Shown here in pieces: positions 7,701-16,199 of a DNA stretch of 64,000 nt (the first letter of the stretch is position 1; every line of letters begins with the position of its first letter). Origin of the DNA: an uncultured Bacilli bacterium (GTDB lineage: Bacteria; Bacillota_I; Bacilli_A; RF39; UBA660); NCBI GenBank assembly GCA_934176955.1, contig CAKPOS010000007.1:1-64000 (forward strand), given 5' to 3'. A program made the translations under genes and the position numbers. A model generated the notes under the pieces. That model had not been told where the DNA came from. It saw only the letters and a program-made list of their open reading frames with translations, and searched no databases.

Positions 7701-10573
7701 TTCCTGTTGAAATGGGGAATAAGTATCAACCTAAGCAATTAACAGTATATTTAGATCCTAGTGAATTAGATGATGAAAAACATTTTACTAGAGGATATAA
7801 TTATAAGATTGGATTTGATATTAGTTTTGTTACGGAAGATGGAAAAAATCCAAGTTATACGAATGATGCTTTGTATAAAGGAATTTCTATTGAAAAGCAA
7901 TCTCCAGTTTATCGACAATATATTAAAACGAGTAATAAAAATAGTTTGACTTATTCTATTGCAATGAATGATATTGATGGTATTTTATATGATAAGAATT
8001 TATATTATAAAATGAAAGATTCTAAAGATTATACGAGTGTAGATAATGCTTTAGTCATAGATAATCAATTTCATGATGTAGTGATTCCTTTTTCTACTAA
8101 TGGAGAGTATGAACTTTATTATGGAAAGAGAGATACTTCAGATAAATTAGAATATGTTGCGATGACAAAGTATCGTTTTGATGGGGAATATAGTTATGAT
8201 AATCAAAATGCTTATACTATTGTGGATGATAATGATAATGTGCTTAAATTGAGTTTTAATCATAATGATGCTATTTCTAGGGCTTATGCTTATAAAGTAG
8301 TGATTAAGCAAGCGGATAAAAGTACTGTTAGTGATTATACTAGATACTTTTTGGCTTCTAAGTTAAATCAGGTTTCTATTCCGAATGGTAGTGTTGATGA
8401 AGATGGAAAAGAATTGACAGATGATTATCAATATATTGCTATAGATTATGCTAATATTAGTAAATTTATTGGTCATAAAATGTTAATTTATGTTTATGCT
8501 TACTATGATAGTGGTCTTGTTGGTATTGAGCAAATGTTTAGAAATGGTTTAGTTTTAGAGGATTCTGTTTCTAAAAAGTATTTAAATATTTATAATGGAG
8601 CTTCTAGTAAGAATTCTTATTCTAGTTTAGATATTAATAATATGGGGTTATATTTATTAAAAGAAAATTATGATAAAGAAAATCATTCTATTTATTTATA
8701 TAATCAGATGTTAGATACAGATCGTTATGATATGCTTATTGGTTCTAGCTATTATGATACTAGTGATTTATCTAGTAATGTTGGAGTAAAATTTGGAATT
8801 GATTTTACAAATTCTGGGATGAGTTTTACTGATGGTAAGAAAGAATATCAGAATATTCAGACTAGGGCTTTGAAAGAAGCTAATTTGAAGACTGATGATA
8901 ATTCTTATCAATTTAATACTATTACTCCTACTATAAAAGTAACTTCTGGTGGTAATACGATTAATAGTATTACTATTAAGATGCAACCTAGTGGAATTTA
9001 TGGAAATAAGCAATTTATTAAAGATGGTAAAGAACACAAGAAAGTATATATTGAATTATATAAAGATGCTGAATTTTTAGATAAGTTTTCAACGGTTACT
9101 TCAGATGTTGTTGTTTCTGGTGATGATTTATCTGGATATAGTGCGGTGATTAATGATGTTATAGTGAATAATTTGTCGCCAGCTACTACATATTATTATA
9201 GGATATATGCTTATATCGATAATAAGTATACTCGACTTTATGATAGTTCTAGTACGACTTCTTATGTGGTAAAAGATTATTCTTCTTCTACATTAGATGC
9301 AAAAGCAATTTTAAGTGGTATTCAATTTTCAGTTTTACCTACTAAGTATCAAGGAGAAACTTCTCTTAAAGAATTAACTTGGCGTCTTGGTTTAAGGAGT
9401 ACTTCTAATTATAAACTTCGTTTTGAATTATATGCTCCAAGTGGAGATGGTAATTTTAAGGCGGTTAATTTTGATGGTAGTGATGCGGTTCGTTGTGATA
9501 AGAATCAATATGGGGATTCTTCTTCTGGTTATGTTAAAGGATGTTATATTTCTATTAATCAAGAAGAGATTTCTAGCGTAAATAATAAAAATATTAAGTA
9601 TAGTTTTTCTGGAAATGATTTCTTGTTTGGAGATGGCTATTATAAGTTAGTGATTTATGCTATTCCTTATACTAATAATACTTATCAAGAAGAGCAAAAA
9701 TTAATTTTATATCAAAATGATAGTATGGTGAATGGGGATGTTACTAGTAATGGACTTCGACAAGTTATTAATATTCCATCATTATCAGAGGTTACTGCTT
9801 CTTTAAATAATAGTTTATCTGCTGGTCATACAGATAAAAATGGATATTATGTATCATTTACTCCAACGATTACTGATATTCATAAAGTAGTTAAATATGG
9901 TAAATATCGTGTTAATTTAAAAGATGAAAAAGGAAATATTGTTACTTCTTCTAGTGGTAGTAATAAATGTTTATATTATTTAAATAAAAATAATAATCCT
10001 GATATTAAGCAAGCTGATAGTTGTTCTATCACTTTAGATGCAGATAGTGTCAATCAAAAAATTGAGTTTACGGGATTAAAATCTAATACATTATATTATG
10101 TGGAATTATCTTATGAAGTATATCGAAATAATGTTGGTTTTACTGAAGAAGAGAAAACAAATGTTACGCCATTTACTGATTTTATTTATACTCCAATTGA
10201 TGCTGGTATTACTTTGGGTACAATTACAGCGACACAAACGAATGGTAAGAATATTATGTTGACTTATAATGGTTCTGCTAATTTAAGTGATAATATTGTT
10301 GAGGTAGTTTATACAATATCTTTGAAAGGTGGTTCTAGTAAAACTACTGGTTCATATAAGGAAAATATTTTTACAATTAATACAGATAAGACGCCTAGGT
10401 TATTGATTGATACTTCTGATTCTGAGCATTCAGAGAATACTAGTTTTACTTTTAGATATGGAAATACTTATATTATTTCTACGAAATATTATTATATGGT
10501 AAATGGAAAGAAGACTTTATTAAGAGATCAGGAGACAGGTAATGATACCTTTACAACAATTTTGAATTTATAA
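4781..10573 (+). CDS. Giant membrane-anchored surface protein with FN3-like repeats
   Basis: About 1,930 residues. One N-terminal membrane helix (about residues 8-30, FGFIIFISLVTLVILVVGAF), then an extracellular beta-rich domain to about residue 245, a Gly/Asn/Asp/Ser-rich linker (about 250-310) and a long chain of fibronectin-III-like modules. FN3-type turns are visible as LTPNTEY, LKSNTVY, LSSNTSY, LSPATTYYY and LKSNTLYYV near residues 380, 474, 698, 1469 and 1770. No LPXTG or other C-terminal anchor: it hangs from its N-terminal helix. ATG 4781 fits the ribosome site better than 4769. It is first in an operon with two proteins of similar topology and lies just upstream of a T4SS-like locus. 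Adhesin or surface scaffold is my inference; I do not recognise the family. Confidence 0.85.
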   Translation: MGFLKNKFGFIIFISLVTLVILVVGAFSLYQDNSSVFSSNGYILETSAKTKQKYYFSANTKYKENVDDKISFNDTKSKKVSVDPASFVHFNNGDISFLQKGALVNLSDLSNPMVSYYNITPENKITYDNGKYVVTSYGKDISIDSFIGRISDDKYIIAGKNLQLKVPTSADRVSGDYFELYFIDKGIVKIDNQDVSYQVTAQDSYLYIGDNIVIDLGSGKVMLDNDTKMLLSQITIHGDENIDLDVDNKKGNGSGDGAEGSGGADGSGSEDGEGGDGDGTGTGTGTGEGGNGAANGNGLENGNGNGGNNVTASPQIELIEATVTSTTVSLSMQLNNASLAKGSIVAYFTDVATGQKAEPKSIALTNGTFKLSYDSLTPNTEYALSIVEVGIAHEKQYFQKIFRTKDLGITLEKVYSAEDSLSYKVSFDDNTDVSKVKVNLYDSSGTLANIGTNNYTISKDDIDNTFTFTGLKSNTVYSVSVETVWVNNTAYNNLYSINRIDSTLKKKPTISSVKVVPNAEEVKFTVSLDNINDPDKSIVSYTYNVYLADDITVDNPDPEVVYSVTKNDHDELILNLNEIDELKTGVNYRAKIIAEYNDNEMIREVSTDYSGNFLIKSKPNISFELKSATMNKVVGTITLIDANCTVPMSGRSCSNLNNNFTLRYYKVKETETTDNDTTIQFDPSKLTSEITLSDLSSNTSYAVKVFGNYYDDDNVLHANVQIGDTIYVKTDKSDKLQLEVVGDNTSGKNKDGTDNSANVVTFDARLVAPQDSTIMDEISTVTLNLYSGRYNVKEKLIGTYKMTERSEINDFFSNITIRNAMFTDTSSRGLGKIDSLQKMITLTNNSTGTLNSSYTVEVEDVYDSSGKNKITVEDNVYTFNLTPSYYLDARIESNPKGSYMTVTPIKKENLTEDEYKELLKTVKNLDDLNDDTVVGVVLENSLSDTFVDSAFTYEKATVNFKIYNGVTKKLVKEIPVEMGNKYQPKQLTVYLDPSELDDEKHFTRGYNYKIGFDISFVTEDGKNPSYTNDALYKGISIEKQSPVYRQYIKTSNKNSLTYSIAMNDIDGILYDKNLYYKMKDSKDYTSVDNALVIDNQFHDVVIPFSTNGEYELYYGKRDTSDKLEYVAMTKYRFDGEYSYDNQNAYTIVDDNDNVLKLSFNHNDAISRAYAYKVVIKQADKSTVSDYTRYFLASKLNQVSIPNGSVDEDGKELTDDYQYIAIDYANISKFIGHKMLIYVYAYYDSGLVGIEQMFRNGLVLEDSVSKKYLNIYNGASSKNSYSSLDINNMGLYLLKENYDKENHSIYLYNQMLDTDRYDMLIGSSYYDTSDLSSNVGVKFGIDFTNSGMSFTDGKKEYQNIQTRALKEANLKTDDNSYQFNTITPTIKVTSGGNTINSITIKMQPSGIYGNKQFIKDGKEHKKVYIELYKDAEFLDKFSTVTSDVVVSGDDLSGYSAVINDVIVNNLSPATTYYYRIYAYIDNKYTRLYDSSSTTSYVVKDYSSSTLDAKAILSGIQFSVLPTKYQGETSLKELTWRLGLRSTSNYKLRFELYAPSGDGNFKAVNFDGSDAVRCDKNQYGDSSSGYVKGCYISINQEEISSVNNKNIKYSFSGNDFLFGDGYYKLVIYAIPYTNNTYQEEQKLILYQNDSMVNGDVTSNGLRQVINIPSLSEVTASLNNSLSAGHTDKNGYYVSFTPTITDIHKVVKYGKYRVNLKDEKGNIVTSSSGSNKCLYYLNKNNNPDIKQADSCSITLDADSVNQKIEFTGLKSNTLYYVELSYEVYRNNVGFTEEEKTNVTPFTDFIYTPIDAGITLGTITATQTNGKNIMLTYNGSANLSDNIVEVVYTISLKGGSSKTTGSYKENIFTINTDKTPRLLIDTSDSEHSENTSFTFRYGNTYIISTKYYYMVNGKKTLLRDQETGNDTFTTILNL

Positions 10574-10612
10574 GGATAGTTATGATTAAGTATTTTAATT
10601 AAGGAGGAATTT

Positions 10613-12277
10613 ATGAGAAAATATAATAATAAGACAAAGAAGACGATAGTGATTGTTATCATATTATGTGTAGGAATAGTTGTTATATTTTCTCTATTCC
10701 TAAAAAAATCTATTGATATTGGGAAGAGTGTTTATTCTGTTTCTAGTGGTTCTATTTTATTTGATAAAGATGAAAATATGATTACTACTAGTAGTAGTGG
10801 AACGCTTAGAATTAAATGGGGGGGTGACTATTACTTAATTTATAATGATAAAAATTATGATTTAGGTAGTCATTCTGTTATATATGATTCTAATTCGGGA
10901 GATATTTCTCTTTATGGTAAGTTTTATCAGGTGAATAAGACTGGTAAGGTGGATACGATAAAGGGAGAAAATAAAATTAAAAGTTCTGTTAATTCTAAAT
11001 TTTATAAGTTAGCAGATCGGGTTTACTTGATTATTGATCGAACGATTGAGTCTAAAGATTCTTCATTTGTGACGAGTAATTATTTGCTGGTTCATTTGGA
11101 TAAGTTAGGGAATGCGACTTTATTAAATGATAAGACAAGTTTTAAAACGATTACGCCTACTATTCTTCGAACTTCTTCTTATTCTTTCGATATTGCTAAT
11201 GAAAAGATTAATTTTGGTGGAGAAGATATTGATTTGAAAAAAATTATTGGTAGTACGAATAAGTATGATAAAGATACTTATAATTTGAATTCTACAAAAA
11301 ATAAAGATGACGAGAATGGTGGTAATGGTATAGCTAATGGTTCAGGTGGTGATGGAAGCGGTACTGGTGGTTCAGGAACTGGAGGTAGTGGCTCTGGTGG
11401 AACTGGTAGTGGAGGTAGTGGTTCTGGTGGAATTGGATCTGGTACTGGTGGTTCGGGAACTGGAGGTAGTGGCTCTGGTGGAACTGGTAGTGGAGGTAAT
11501 GGTTCAGGTAATGGAACTGGTATTGGTGGTTCTGGGGCTTCTAGTTCAATAGGTGGTACAGGAATTACGAATGGAATTAATAGTAACGGTACTACAAATG
11601 GGAGTAATTCTACTTTTAATAGTAATTCTAATAAAAATAACGGAGTATCTAATGAAACGGTTCAACAAATTATTAATGCAACAAAAAATACTTCTGTAAT
11701 AAGAATTTCTCCAGAAATTGATAATATTTCTGTTGATTATGTAGTGTATGACCCAGATAATGAGTATAAGAGTGTTTATGTTGAAGTAGAGAATACAGTT
11801 AATTCAACAACAAATGTTGTTTATATGTCTAAGACAGATACGAACTTGGTTATTCGAGATTTACTTCCAAATGTTTATTATAATTTGAAGTTTAAATATA
11901 CTTATTATGATAATAATAAAAATTTAAAGGAATATCAGTTTGATGAAGTAGGATTGCATACTAGTCTTCCTCAAATTTATTTGAATGTTACGAAGATTTC
12001 TGGGAATAAATTATATTATAAAATTTCTTTTGATAAAAATTATACGGTTACTGGCGGTAGTGTTAATCTTTATTTGAATAATCAGTTTACTGGTATTAGT
12101 AGTAGTATTCCTGTTAGTGGTAGTGTTTCTTCTATTAGTGGTAAAAATTGTTACTTAGATTTGTCTGAATTAGGAGTTAATCAAGGTAGTGGAAATGTTT
12201 TAACTGTTCGTTTGATGTCTTTGAACTTTAATACTTATACGATTAATCCAGGAATTGATTATAAATTTAGATATTAG
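10613..12277 (+). CDS. Membrane-anchored Gly/Ser-rich surface protein with FN3-like C terminus
   Basis: 554 residues with the same plan as the giant protein before it: N-terminal basic stretch and membrane helix (about 12-31), a beta-rich extracellular domain (about 35-225), a flexible Gly-Ser-Thr linker (about 235-335) and a C-terminal FN3-like part (about 350-554; LLPNVYYNLKFKYTYY near 415). An excellent AAGGAGG site precedes the ATG. The linker is encoded by repeats of about 81 bp. Not recognised as a named family; probably a smaller partner or shortened paralogue of the giant. Confidence 0.85.
   Translation: MRKYNNKTKKTIVIVIILCVGIVVIFSLFLKKSIDIGKSVYSVSSGSILFDKDENMITTSSSGTLRIKWGGDYYLIYNDKNYDLGSHSVIYDSNSGDISLYGKFYQVNKTGKVDTIKGENKIKSSVNSKFYKLADRVYLIIDRTIESKDSSFVTSNYLLVHLDKLGNATLLNDKTSFKTITPTILRTSSYSFDIANEKINFGGEDIDLKKIIGSTNKYDKDTYNLNSTKNKDDENGGNGIANGSGGDGSGTGGSGTGGSGSGGTGSGGSGSGGIGSGTGGSGTGGSGSGGTGSGGNGSGNGTGIGGSGASSSIGGTGITNGINSNGTTNGSNSTFNSNSNKNNGVSNETVQQIINATKNTSVIRISPEIDNISVDYVVYDPDNEYKSVYVEVENTVNSTTNVVYMSKTDTNLVIRDLLPNVYYNLKFKYTYYDNNKNLKEYQFDEVGLHTSLPQIYLNVTKISGNKLYYKISFDKNYTVTGGSVNLYLNNQFTGISSSIPVSGSVSSISGKNCYLDLSELGVNQGSGNVLTVRLMSLNFNTYTINPGIDYKFRY
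11360..11501 (+). repeat. 81-bp-period direct repeat coding a Gly/Ser linker
   Basis: About 61 nt starting GGTACTGGTGGTTC at 11360 recur at 11441 with only about two substitutions (offset 81 bp). Shorter GGTAGTGG-type units repeat inside. Such in-frame tandem DNA could vary the linker length by slippage or recombination. Confidence 0.8.
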
Positions 12278-12289
12278 GAGGGTATGGAG

Positions 12290-13018
12290 ATGAAAAAATT
12301 TGAAAAATGGATTCAAGAGAATTATAAATTGATTATTCCTATTAGTTTGATTGTTGTTGTCTTTATTTCCTTTCTGGTTTATTATAAATTGATGATTAGT
12401 AGTAATTATCATGTGGATACAGAGGAAAAGGTTTATCAGTATTTTTATGATAAAAAATATGAATATACTGCTGTTGTGAGTAAGAATAGGAAAGATGTAG
12501 TGGTGGAGTATCAACCTAAAAATATTAAGGTAAATATTGATTCTACTCCTATTTATTATCAAAAGAGTGAGACAGTATTATTTCCTAGTGATATGAGTGT
12601 TGTTATGCCTACACTTAGTTGTGCTGAGTATTTAAGTTCTGGATATTCTTATCTTACTTATCAGAAGGGAATGTATTATTTAACGACGAATAAATATCAT
12701 GGTAAGTTGAATCATTATTTCTTATTTGATGGTAAAGATTTGTATTTCTTTATTGAACCGGTTACTGTAGTTGTAGGTACGAATCAATATAAGTTATCTT
12801 CTTATTCTTATATTACTACGGAACATCAAGGATCAATTTCTTTTTATGATAAGGTTAATGATAGTTATAAGACGATTGAAGTTAGTGATGATGATGTTTA
12901 TATTATGAATGATTATTATAAGGTTTATATTTTGAGAGATATTATTGATTATCAAGGTACGAATGTTATTTTAACTTCGGATTTAAAGGAACTAAATACA
13001 ATTGAGAAAAAAGGATAG
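12290..13018 (+). CDS. Membrane-anchored extracellular protein, unknown family
   Basis: About 242 residues: a basic N terminus, one membrane helix (about 11-33, LIIPISLIVVVFISFLVYY) and a beta-rich tyrosine-heavy outer domain. It looks like the N-terminal domain of its two operon neighbours without linker or FN3 modules. ATG 12290 has AGGAGG at 8 nt; ATG 12284 would be too close. Last gene of the operon, ending 7 bp before a strong terminator. VirB8-like topology (N-in, one helix, periplasmic-type domain) is suggestive given the T4SS genes that follow, but I see no clear VirB8 motif. Confidence 0.7.
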   Translation: MKKFEKWIQENYKLIIPISLIVVVFISFLVYYKLMISSNYHVDTEEKVYQYFYDKKYEYTAVVSKNRKDVVVEYQPKNIKVNIDSTPIYYQKSETVLFPSDMSVVMPTLSCAEYLSSGYSYLTYQKGMYYLTTNKYHGKLNHYFLFDGKDLYFFIEPVTVVVGTNQYKLSSYSYITTEHQGSISFYDKVNDSYKTIEVSDDDVYIMNDYYKVYILRDIIDYQGTNVILTSDLKELNTIEKKG

Positions 13019-13024
13019 TTATGG

Positions 13025-13062
13025 TAGCAATAAATTATATTTAAATTTGTTGCTATTTTTTG
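13025..13062 (+). terminator. Rho-independent terminator of surface-protein operon
   Basis: TAGCAATAAATT (13025-13036) pairs with AATTTGTTGCTA (13044-13055) with one wobble, then T6. It separates the surface operon from the T4SS-like genes. Confidence 0.85.
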
Positions 13063-13096
13063 TAAAGTAAATTGACTATTTTTTTGACAAGAAACA

Positions 13097-13105
13097 TGTT
13101 ATAAT
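13097..13105 (+). promoter_or_regulatory. Extended -10 promoter of T4SS-like genes
   Basis: TGTTATAAT, an extended -10 (TG-N-TATAAT). No -35 at standard spacing, though TTGACA lies 10 nt and TTGACT 22 nt upstream. The same ATGTTATAAT occurs at 16153-16162 before the VirB2-like gene, suggesting common control. Confidence 0.6.
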
Positions 13106-13162
13106 ATTATTGTAATTTTTTGATTTAGAAAGGGGTAAACTATAGTTTTATAGTGTAGGGAT

Positions 13163-14203
13163 ATGATGAATTATTATTTTTTTCTTGATGCGTGTACTAA
13201 CTCTGGGGTTTTAAAAACAATTTTATTTATAGAAACATTTTTAAAGGTTATTCTTTATATTGTGCCAATTGGTTTGATTTTGATGGTGATGATTGATTTA
13301 TCAAAAAGTGTTATTTCTTCTGATGAGAATGCTATGCAAAAAAATTTAAAACTTGCTAGTAAAAGAATATTTTCGGCTGTTATCTTTTTTTTGGTTCCTA
13401 CTATTAGTAAGTTTGCTGTAAATTTAGCGTCTGATACGGCAATTTCTGATTATACTACTTGCTTGACTAATATAAATAATATTGCTTATTATGAGTCATT
13501 AGAAGAGGCGAAGAAAAAGATTGAACAAGAAAAAAATAAGGAATGGTATCCTGCTTTAGGGGATGATGGTAATTTTACTAAAAGAATTTTAACGTTGGCT
13601 AAAGGGAAAAAAGTTGAATTTGGATCTTCTTCTACTGGAGGAACTTATAATGGACAAACTTATCAATTATCTACTGCACAATTAAGTTCTTTGGCTGCAG
13701 TTTCTAGTAGGGAACAGGGAAGTGTAGATGGTGCGATGGCTGAGGCTAGTTTGATGGCAAATTTATTTGAACTTAGTGGTGGAGAAGCCAAGTATGGTAC
13801 GGGTGCAGAAGGATTACTTAATTATGTTAGAACTAGTGGATGGTTTGGACCTTCCTCTGGGGTTGATAATGCAACTCCAGCTTCTCAAGAAATTAGTGAT
13901 GCTGTGCAAAAGGTTTTGGTTTCTGGTCAGCGGACGTTACCTTTATACGTAAATGAACATGATTGTTGGTTTTGTAATGTACAAGATTATTGTTCTAATG
14001 GAAATATGGGAGATATTTGTACTGTTGGTGGAAATTCTGGTAAAAGTTATATTACTAATCGCTCCAATTATGTTAAGGATAAGACTGTTATAGTGAATGT
14101 TTATGGATCAACATATACTTTTTATACCTTTCCTGCTAAAGATAGTGATCCGTTTGGTTATACACAGGAGGCTTATAATAAGATAAAGGGTTCAAATCGA
14201 TAG
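13163..14203 (+). CDS. VirB2-like two-helix module fused to a SleB-like wall-hydrolase domain
   Basis: 346 residues. Residues about 15-90 form two long hydrophobic helices around a polar SSDENAMQKN loop; the same pattern (helix, SSNEDGIKKAQGK, helix ending FLIPSVLK) appears in the VirB2/TrbC-like protein at 16200, so this is a T4SS pilin-type module. After a charged linker, residues about 165-340 resemble SleB/Hydrolase_2 enzymes: SREQG where the catalytic Glu is expected, AEASLMANLFE, then SQEISDAVQKVLVSGQ and a late FYTFPA. The CWFC motif and other Cys could form disulfides. A peptidoglycan-opening (VirB1-like) role is inference. Coupled closely to the next gene. Confidence 0.65.
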   Translation: MMNYYFFLDACTNSGVLKTILFIETFLKVILYIVPIGLILMVMIDLSKSVISSDENAMQKNLKLASKRIFSAVIFFLVPTISKFAVNLASDTAISDYTTCLTNINNIAYYESLEEAKKKIEQEKNKEWYPALGDDGNFTKRILTLAKGKKVEFGSSSTGGTYNGQTYQLSTAQLSSLAAVSSREQGSVDGAMAEASLMANLFELSGGEAKYGTGAEGLLNYVRTSGWFGPSSGVDNATPASQEISDAVQKVLVSGQRTLPLYVNEHDCWFCNVQDYCSNGNMGDICTVGGNSGKSYITNRSNYVKDKTVIVNVYGSTYTFYTFPAKDSDPFGYTQEAYNKIKGSNR

Positions 14204-14212
14204 GAGGTTTCT

Positions 14213-14791
14213 ATGAAGCAAAATAAAAAAAAGGTTTTGATTGTAGTTGGAAGTTTATTATTTTTAGTTTTAATTTTTGCAGTAACATATCGTACTCCAT
14301 CGCAAAAGGTAGTAAAAGTTTTGAAAAAAGCTGGCTATACTAATCAAGGAAATAGTGCCATATATTCAAAGTTAATTAGTAATTTGAATTATGATCAATA
14401 TAGCAAGAAGGTTGAGGAAGGGAATTCTTCTTTATATGAAGAAAATTCTTTTGATACTAGGGAATATGAATTTATGAAAGTTAAGATGGAATATGCAGAT
14501 AAGATTCGGACTAATTTTACTCCAAAGTTTGATTATAAAACTAGAATGCTTACTTATACGTATAGGGTAGTTATTGATAATAGAAGTACCGTTATTTTTG
14601 AAGGGAATTATAATTCTGATACTGATTCTTTTAGTTGTGAAAATGCTTATGTTTATGAATTTGAGTTAGAGGGAAATGAAGATATTTTTTGTAATAAAAT
14701 AGAACAAAATGTGAAAGATTTTTATTTAGAGATGACATCTATGATTAAAAATGCTGATTTAGTTTATGAAATGATGGAAAAAGATAATTAG
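14213..14791 (+). CDS. Membrane-anchored protein of the T4SS-like locus, unknown family
   Basis: 192 residues: Lys-rich start, one membrane helix (about 8-26, VLIVVGSLLFLVLIFAVTY), then a polar outer domain with two Cys (FSCENAY and IFCNKI). GGAGG precedes its ATG, 10 nt after the upstream stop, so it is co-transcribed with the hydrolase fusion. No known family recognised; may be an accessory of the envelope complex. Confidence 0.75.
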   Translation: MKQNKKKVLIVVGSLLFLVLIFAVTYRTPSQKVVKVLKKAGYTNQGNSAIYSKLISNLNYDQYSKKVEEGNSSLYEENSFDTREYEFMKVKMEYADKIRTNFTPKFDYKTRMLTYTYRVVIDNRSTVIFEGNYNSDTDSFSCENAYVYEFELEGNEDIFCNKIEQNVKDFYLEMTSMIKNADLVYEMMEKDN

Positions 14792-14853
14792 AAGGGAAAT
14801 AATTTATTTTTCTAATAAGGTATGTATATGAGCTAATTAACTTTTGGATAACA

Positions 14854-14882
14854 TTGACAAATGCTATGTTTCATGGTAGAAT
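14854..14882 (+). promoter_or_regulatory. Promoter of SPFH gene
   Basis: TTGACA (14854-14859), 17-nt spacer, TAGAAT (14877-14882). Good vegetative promoter. Confidence 0.8.
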
Positions 14883-14909
14883 ATTAGTAATTTGAAAGGG
14901 GTGTTAGTT

Positions 14910-16115
14910 ATGGCTAATGGAAATAATAATCTTGTTACTCATTCTAGAGATGAATTAAGTGAAATGGATAAACTATTTGTACCGCAAGATTTAGATGGTA
15001 ATTTGGAATTAGGAGATTTTGTTTCTTATAAGAGTGGAGTTAAATTTTGGAGAAGTGTTCCTTCTAATTGCCGTTTGGTTCTTGAAAATAGATTTACTGG
15101 AGAAATCTCATTTAAGGCTGGTGCTGGTCTTAAATTTGTCCCACCTATTTTTTATCGCACAATTTTGGTTCCTGGTCCAGAATTAGAAGGTGTTAAAACT
15201 TTTAATGGAGTAAAGTGTTTAAGTAGAGATAAAATTGAATTAAGTGTTGATTTAACTTTGTCTATGAGTATTGTTGATCCGGCTAAATATGTAAGGCAAG
15301 GAAAGCATCAATTATCACAATTATCTTCCATTGTTAATAGATTGTTGAGGGTTTATGTTGCTAATAAAAGGTTTGATGATTTAGTAACGGATGAATGTGA
15401 TATTGATTTATTTGATAAAAATGGAGAATTAGATGATTTTGCTGATCAAAATGGAATTCAAATTAATAAAGTTATTTTTGAAAAAATAGAGTTACCTGAA
15501 AGATTAAAAAAATTGTATAATGATGCTGCTGAGGAAGAACAGAGAAAGAAAGCTCAAAGTGTTAGGTTGAAGGCTGAATTAGAAAAAGCTCGATCTGATG
15601 CTCAAATTACAGATATTCATGCGGAAGCTGAATCAAAGAAAATTTCTAAATTAGGAGAAGCAAAAACAAAGTCTTTAATTTATAAATTAAATAATTTAAG
15701 AGATACATTAATTGAAAAAGGGGTTTCAAATGAAGAAATTGATGAAATGATAAAGACTATTTTTATGTCTGAGAATGGAAATGCTTCATTTTTTATCGGT
15801 GGCAATGATACAGCTAAAAGTGTTGGAGCTGGTGTAGCTGCTGGTAGAAATTATAGTTCTAGATTAAATCAAAATCCTGAATCTGATAGAAAAGTTAGTA
15901 ATTCTGAAAGACTTTTAAATGATTTAAAACTAAGAATGAGTTTGAATCGTTTTTCTAAAGAAAGTTATGATGAAGTTGAAAGTTTATTAAGAAATTCTGA
16001 GACGAAAGGACGTATTGATTCTTTAGATAGGGATGGATATAATAGTTTACTTAATCAATTAATTGAAGAGGAAAGAGGGTATACTTCTTCTTCAAGAACG
16101 GGAAATGTAAAATAA
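14910..16115 (+). CDS. SPFH/Band-7 domain protein, cytoplasmic
   Basis: About 401 residues. Residues about 45-215 match an SPFH/band-7 domain (VPSNCRLVLENRFTGEI, a VDLTLSMSIVDPAKYV strand and NGIQINKVIFEKIELPERL), followed by a charged coiled coil (AAEEEQRKKAQSVRLKAELE; QITDIHAEAE) typical of flotillin/stomatin families, then a flexible tail. Unusually, there is no N-terminal membrane segment. ATG 14910 follows AAAGGGGTG. Own promoter and terminator, lying between two T4SS-like transcription units. SPFH proteins scaffold membrane complexes; a scaffold for the neighbouring secretion machine is inference. Confidence 0.8.
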   Translation: MANGNNNLVTHSRDELSEMDKLFVPQDLDGNLELGDFVSYKSGVKFWRSVPSNCRLVLENRFTGEISFKAGAGLKFVPPIFYRTILVPGPELEGVKTFNGVKCLSRDKIELSVDLTLSMSIVDPAKYVRQGKHQLSQLSSIVNRLLRVYVANKRFDDLVTDECDIDLFDKNGELDDFADQNGIQINKVIFEKIELPERLKKLYNDAAEEEQRKKAQSVRLKAELEKARSDAQITDIHAEAESKKISKLGEAKTKSLIYKLNNLRDTLIEKGVSNEEIDEMIKTIFMSENGNASFFIGGNDTAKSVGAGVAAGRNYSSRLNQNPESDRKVSNSERLLNDLKLRMSLNRFSKESYDEVESLLRNSETKGRIDSLDRDGYNSLLNQLIEEERGYTSSSRTGNVK

Positions 16116-16147
16116 GAAATAATTGAATTTTTATTTCTTTTTTTTTA
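16114..16147 (+). terminator. Rho-independent terminator after SPFH gene
   Basis: Perfect 9-bp stem AAGAAATAA (16114-16122) / TTATTTCTT (16131-16139), then T run. Confidence 0.85.
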
Positions 16148-16153
16148 TATCTA

Positions 16154-16162
16154 TGTTATAAT
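16154..16162 (+). promoter_or_regulatory. Extended -10 promoter of T4SS core operon
   Basis: TGTTATAAT, identical to the element at 13097-13105, 38 nt before the ATG of the VirB2-like gene. No clear -35. It would drive 16200-24754. Confidence 0.6.
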
Positions 16163-16199
16163 TTTTTTGAGATATTTATTTGTGAAAGGTGTTTGATTT

